NCBI GenBank assembly: GCA_947176565.1
Contig: CAMWRC010000087.1
Location: 1 to 6,142 of the forward strand
Length of the DNA: 6,142 nucleotides
Source of the DNA: an uncultured Ruminococcus sp.
GTDB lineage: Bacteria > Bacillota > Clostridia > Oscillospirales > Ruminococcaceae
Direction of reading: 5' to 3'
The notes beneath the pieces are model-generated. The model searched no databases. It was not told the DNA's origin and saw only the letters and a list, made by a program, of their open reading frames with translations. The translations under genes were made by a program, and so were the position numbers. Within the stretch, counting starts at the first letter, position 1. Each line of letters begins with the position of its first letter. Positions 1 through 3,800 of the stretch are shown in pieces.

Positions 1-854
1 CTTATTTTAAATGGTCCAAGATATGCCTGAACACCGATTTCAAATGATGCGTCCAGTTTGTCCACACCTGTATCATAATTGCCTTTATCATCGACTTTTG
101 TCGTGAGAAGCGTGGCAGCTAAAGCAATATTCATATTGCCATATATACCGGCTGCCGCAACTCCTGCCAATCCGACGCCGACAAAAGGTGTAAGCGAAAA
201 TTCATTCTCTAATAAAAGCGAAGCACTCGGAATGAATTTATCATCTTTAAACTGCAGTTTAAAATCAGCTGCTAATTTTGCTGTATCCTTTATTTCAAGC
301 TCACAGGCTACAGGAACTACACCAACAGCCAGCTGACTCCTCAACGTCGTACCGCCCTCAATTATAATAAGGATTTGTCCGCCAAATTCAACGCCGTTCT
401 TCTTTACAGACTCTGAAAATCCCTGAGTACCGGGGAATGTACCATACATTACGCCTACAAGCTTTACAGTTACTTTCCATGGTTCATTGTAATCCTGTAC
501 AGGGAAATTTTTTATAAAATCTCCCTTGTCAACGCTGTTGACATAATCACTGATTAATGATAAGGCATCGCGGTAATCATTCCACAAATTTTTTGGTTCG
601 TCTTTGTTATTGTCCTTTTTCTCACTGTTATAAAGTTCTTTTCCGTCTCCTAAGTATACTATTGCATGACCCTCATCATCGGTTTCGATATGCACCGGAC
701 TGTTGAAGTTTGAAATCTCAAAAGTTGAACCGCCTATGAACGGAATAGAAGCATCTGTATCAAGTTCCAGCTTTCCGCCGAGTTCAAGATTGCCCGACCA
801 TGTTTCGACACCTGTTTCAGCATTTATTCCGCCGCTTGCGATACCTCCCGATGT
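1..854 (-). other. Beta-rich C-terminal region of unknown function, incomplete (residues 1751-2034+)
   Basis: The region starts with a Gly-rich segment and short strands (WSGNLELGGKLELDTDASIP, FIGGSTFEISNF), then a charged Lys/Asp/Asn loop, an apparent helix (LWNDYRDALSLISDYVNSVD), and a run of alternating strands: VTVKLVGVMYG, GQILIIIEGGTTL, SQLAVGVVPVACELEI and KLAADFKLQFKDD. A hydrophobic Gly/Ala stretch FVGVGLAGVAAAGIYG lies at 1974-1989, followed by MNIALAATLL. I do not recognise a family. The alternating pattern suggests a long beta-sheet, beta-helix or barrel-like fold that continues past the window. Confidence 0.5.
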
Positions 855-3800
855 ACCGGGCTGTGTTACTACTGTCGGAGGCGGAACATAAGGCGGTTTT
901 TCGGGACTCAGCACAATCATATCAACGCCGTTCTCATAGCCCGTATATGAACGTATAGTCTTTGTATCGAATCCCGCCTTGCTGACTTCCAAATCAGATA
1001 CAGTGTCAGAAATCGGAATCACTGCGTAGGCGCTGGAATTTGTTGTATATGACTTTCCGCCGTAACTGATTCTTGCACCTTTCATGAACTGACTTCCGCT
1101 TTTATCTGCGACATACAGTACAAATTCCTTATCAGGGTCATAGTCGGGGATTTCTGATAAATAGTTTAAGATTACAAAATCCTCACCACCCAGTACATTT
1201 AACGAAACAGGTATATTTGAATCGTTAAGGCGGTTTATCGAAGCGTTTAAAAGCTTGTATCTGTCGTGGTAATATGATTCTTCATCAAAGAATCTCGGAG
1301 TTTTATAAATTACACTGTATGTATATCCCGGCTGAAGCGTTTCAAAGCTTTCATCATTAGACAGAATCTTTACATACTTTCCGTCTTTCATAAGCCGCTT
1401 CTGATAAATCACAGGACATTCATCATCAAATGCATTTGAAATCGCTTCGCCGACGTTGGTTGATGGATAATAGATATCAACAGAACTGTTATTTGTCATT
1501 GCAACTTCATATACAAAACGATTTTCGTAAAGCTTATCCGGTATGTTTACATCTACAGAAACAGCAGATTCTCCGTAAACTGTTATCGGCTCGTCGGTCT
1601 CGAATATTTCATTTATTTCTTCGTTGAACCTGTCAAGGATACCATGATATGATGCACTGATATTGTATGTACCCTCTTTGTCTCCTCTGATAATCCAGTC
1701 TATTTCCTTGCTTGACTGTCCCTCGATTATATCAAAAGCTACATCTTTATCAAAGCTTTTTTCGGTCTTGACAAGCGAAAGCCCTTCGGGTAGATTAAGC
1801 GATACTTCATTATCAGAAATTGTATACTGTTCATCGGCGTTATTGAAAACAGTAAGCTTGGCATGGAAAAACTCTTTCAGGAAACTTGCACCGACAGGAA
1901 CGGTAATTGTTACAACTGTATTGACTTTGTTTGTATCAGGGTCTACGCTGATATAAACGGGTTTTGTTATACTTCCTCCGCTTCCGCCTCCCCAGCTTCC
2001 GGAAAGACCTCCGCCGCCGCTCCATCCCGAACCACCAGAAGTTGCAACGACTTTTCCAAGACCGTTTACATAACATCTTAAACTTGATGCCGAATCTACT
2101 CCCTTATATGCAACGTTAAGGTCAACCTGTACGATATGCTGATTCTGCGGGTCATTGACATTGATTCCGACGGCTTTGATTTCGTCGAGCGTCATTCGTT
2201 CAACAGTAAAATCTGCTGTGACAATATCTTCTTCAACTACAGTGAAATTCATCTTGTTTTCTTTTCCTGCAAGAATAGTACAGTTTTTCTCCGCAGGAAG
2301 ATATCCGTCACCATATACACCTATCGTATGTATACCTGCTGATGCAGTAATTTTTACTGTTCCACTGCTGTCGGTTTTTACCCTTTTCTGCATTTCAGTT
2401 CCTAAATCAACATAAACATAAATATCTGAAGCAGGTTTGCCCTCTGTCGTTTTTACTGTAATGAACGACTCGCCTATAAGATTTCTTTCAAGAACTTCAA
2501 TTGTCTGAACTTCTGTTGAAGTAAGTCCCTGCTCATTCACGCAGGTAAGAGTTACATCATATTTGCCTGTTTCTTTATATTTATGAACAAATTTAGCATT
2601 TGAAGCCGATTTTTCTGTAACGGACATACCGTCGCCGAAATCAATTGTAACAGATGTTATACCATAGTAGTCCTTACAGTTTGTGGCATCAAAGATATAT
2701 TCAACGCCCTCCTGCTGTGTTGTCTCACAATCAAGCGATACCTCAGGAGCTGTATATACCTGAATCTGCTGGCTTTCCTTGTATGTCTTTATTCCTGTTG
2801 AACTGTATGCTTCAATTTTATAAGAAATCGTACCGCTTACCGTTGCATCATAATCCGTGAAAGAATATTTATTTGTTTCTTTTTTCTCTGCTTCAACAGC
2901 ACCTATTTTTTTCCAGTTTCCGGTGTTTACCTTTTTGTAGATATAATAGCCCTCTGATTTTTCGTTTTCTTCGGCTGACCATGTAACTGAAATATATTCC
3001 TCAAGCTGCTGCGCCTTCACAGATGTGATATTTACTCTTGAATTATCAACAGCAAGTTCAACTTCCTTTGATTCAGATACATTTCCTGATGTATCAACAG
3101 CGGTTATTCTTATCTGAATTTTGTCGCTGTCAAGTGCTGTAAGCGGAATATCTGCTTCTGCAACCGTATAATAATCTTCTATATCTTTCTTTTCAAGGAA
3201 TACTTTATATTCTGAACCGGAGGAAGTACGGTATTCCATTTTCACGGAATCCAGCTTTACATTATCGCTGACAAGTGCGGATATTTTCCGGCTTGCCGTA
3301 CTTAAAATACTGTTTTCGTCCGGAGAAACGCTGACTATTTCAGGAGCTTCCGTATCCTTTTCAAGCACAGCAGATACAGCTTCTGACATCGGACTTTCAT
3401 TTCCGGCAGCGTCAATTGCAGTAAGCTTATAGTAATATTTTGTTTCAGGTTCTGCTGTTCTGTCATAGTGATTCAATACTGATGCCTTATTTAAAATGCA
3501 GGTATATTCGCCGTCTTTGGAAGTACTTCTGTAAAGAGAGAATGCAACGGAATCTGTCTCGTCATCGGACGGCAACCATTTAAGCTGGATTTCATTTGCG
3601 TCTGATGATGATTCAAGACTTGTCGGAGCATCAGGAGCTGTTTTATCAACAATATACTCATATACTGCGGACGGTTCTCCGACATTTCCTGCGGAATCGG
3701 CAGCGAATGCACGGATATAGATTTTTCCGTCGCTGTAATTGTCAAGATTCATCTTATAGGGAGTGCTGAAGCTGTTTCCTGCTGATTGATTTTTTATTAC

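Noticed and set aside
57..185. Transmembrane helices at residues 1974-2016
   Set aside because: The Gly/Ala-rich stretch is short, contains Tyr, Asn and Thr breaks, and lies in a strand-rich context. A membrane span is not supported without the rest of the C-terminus.
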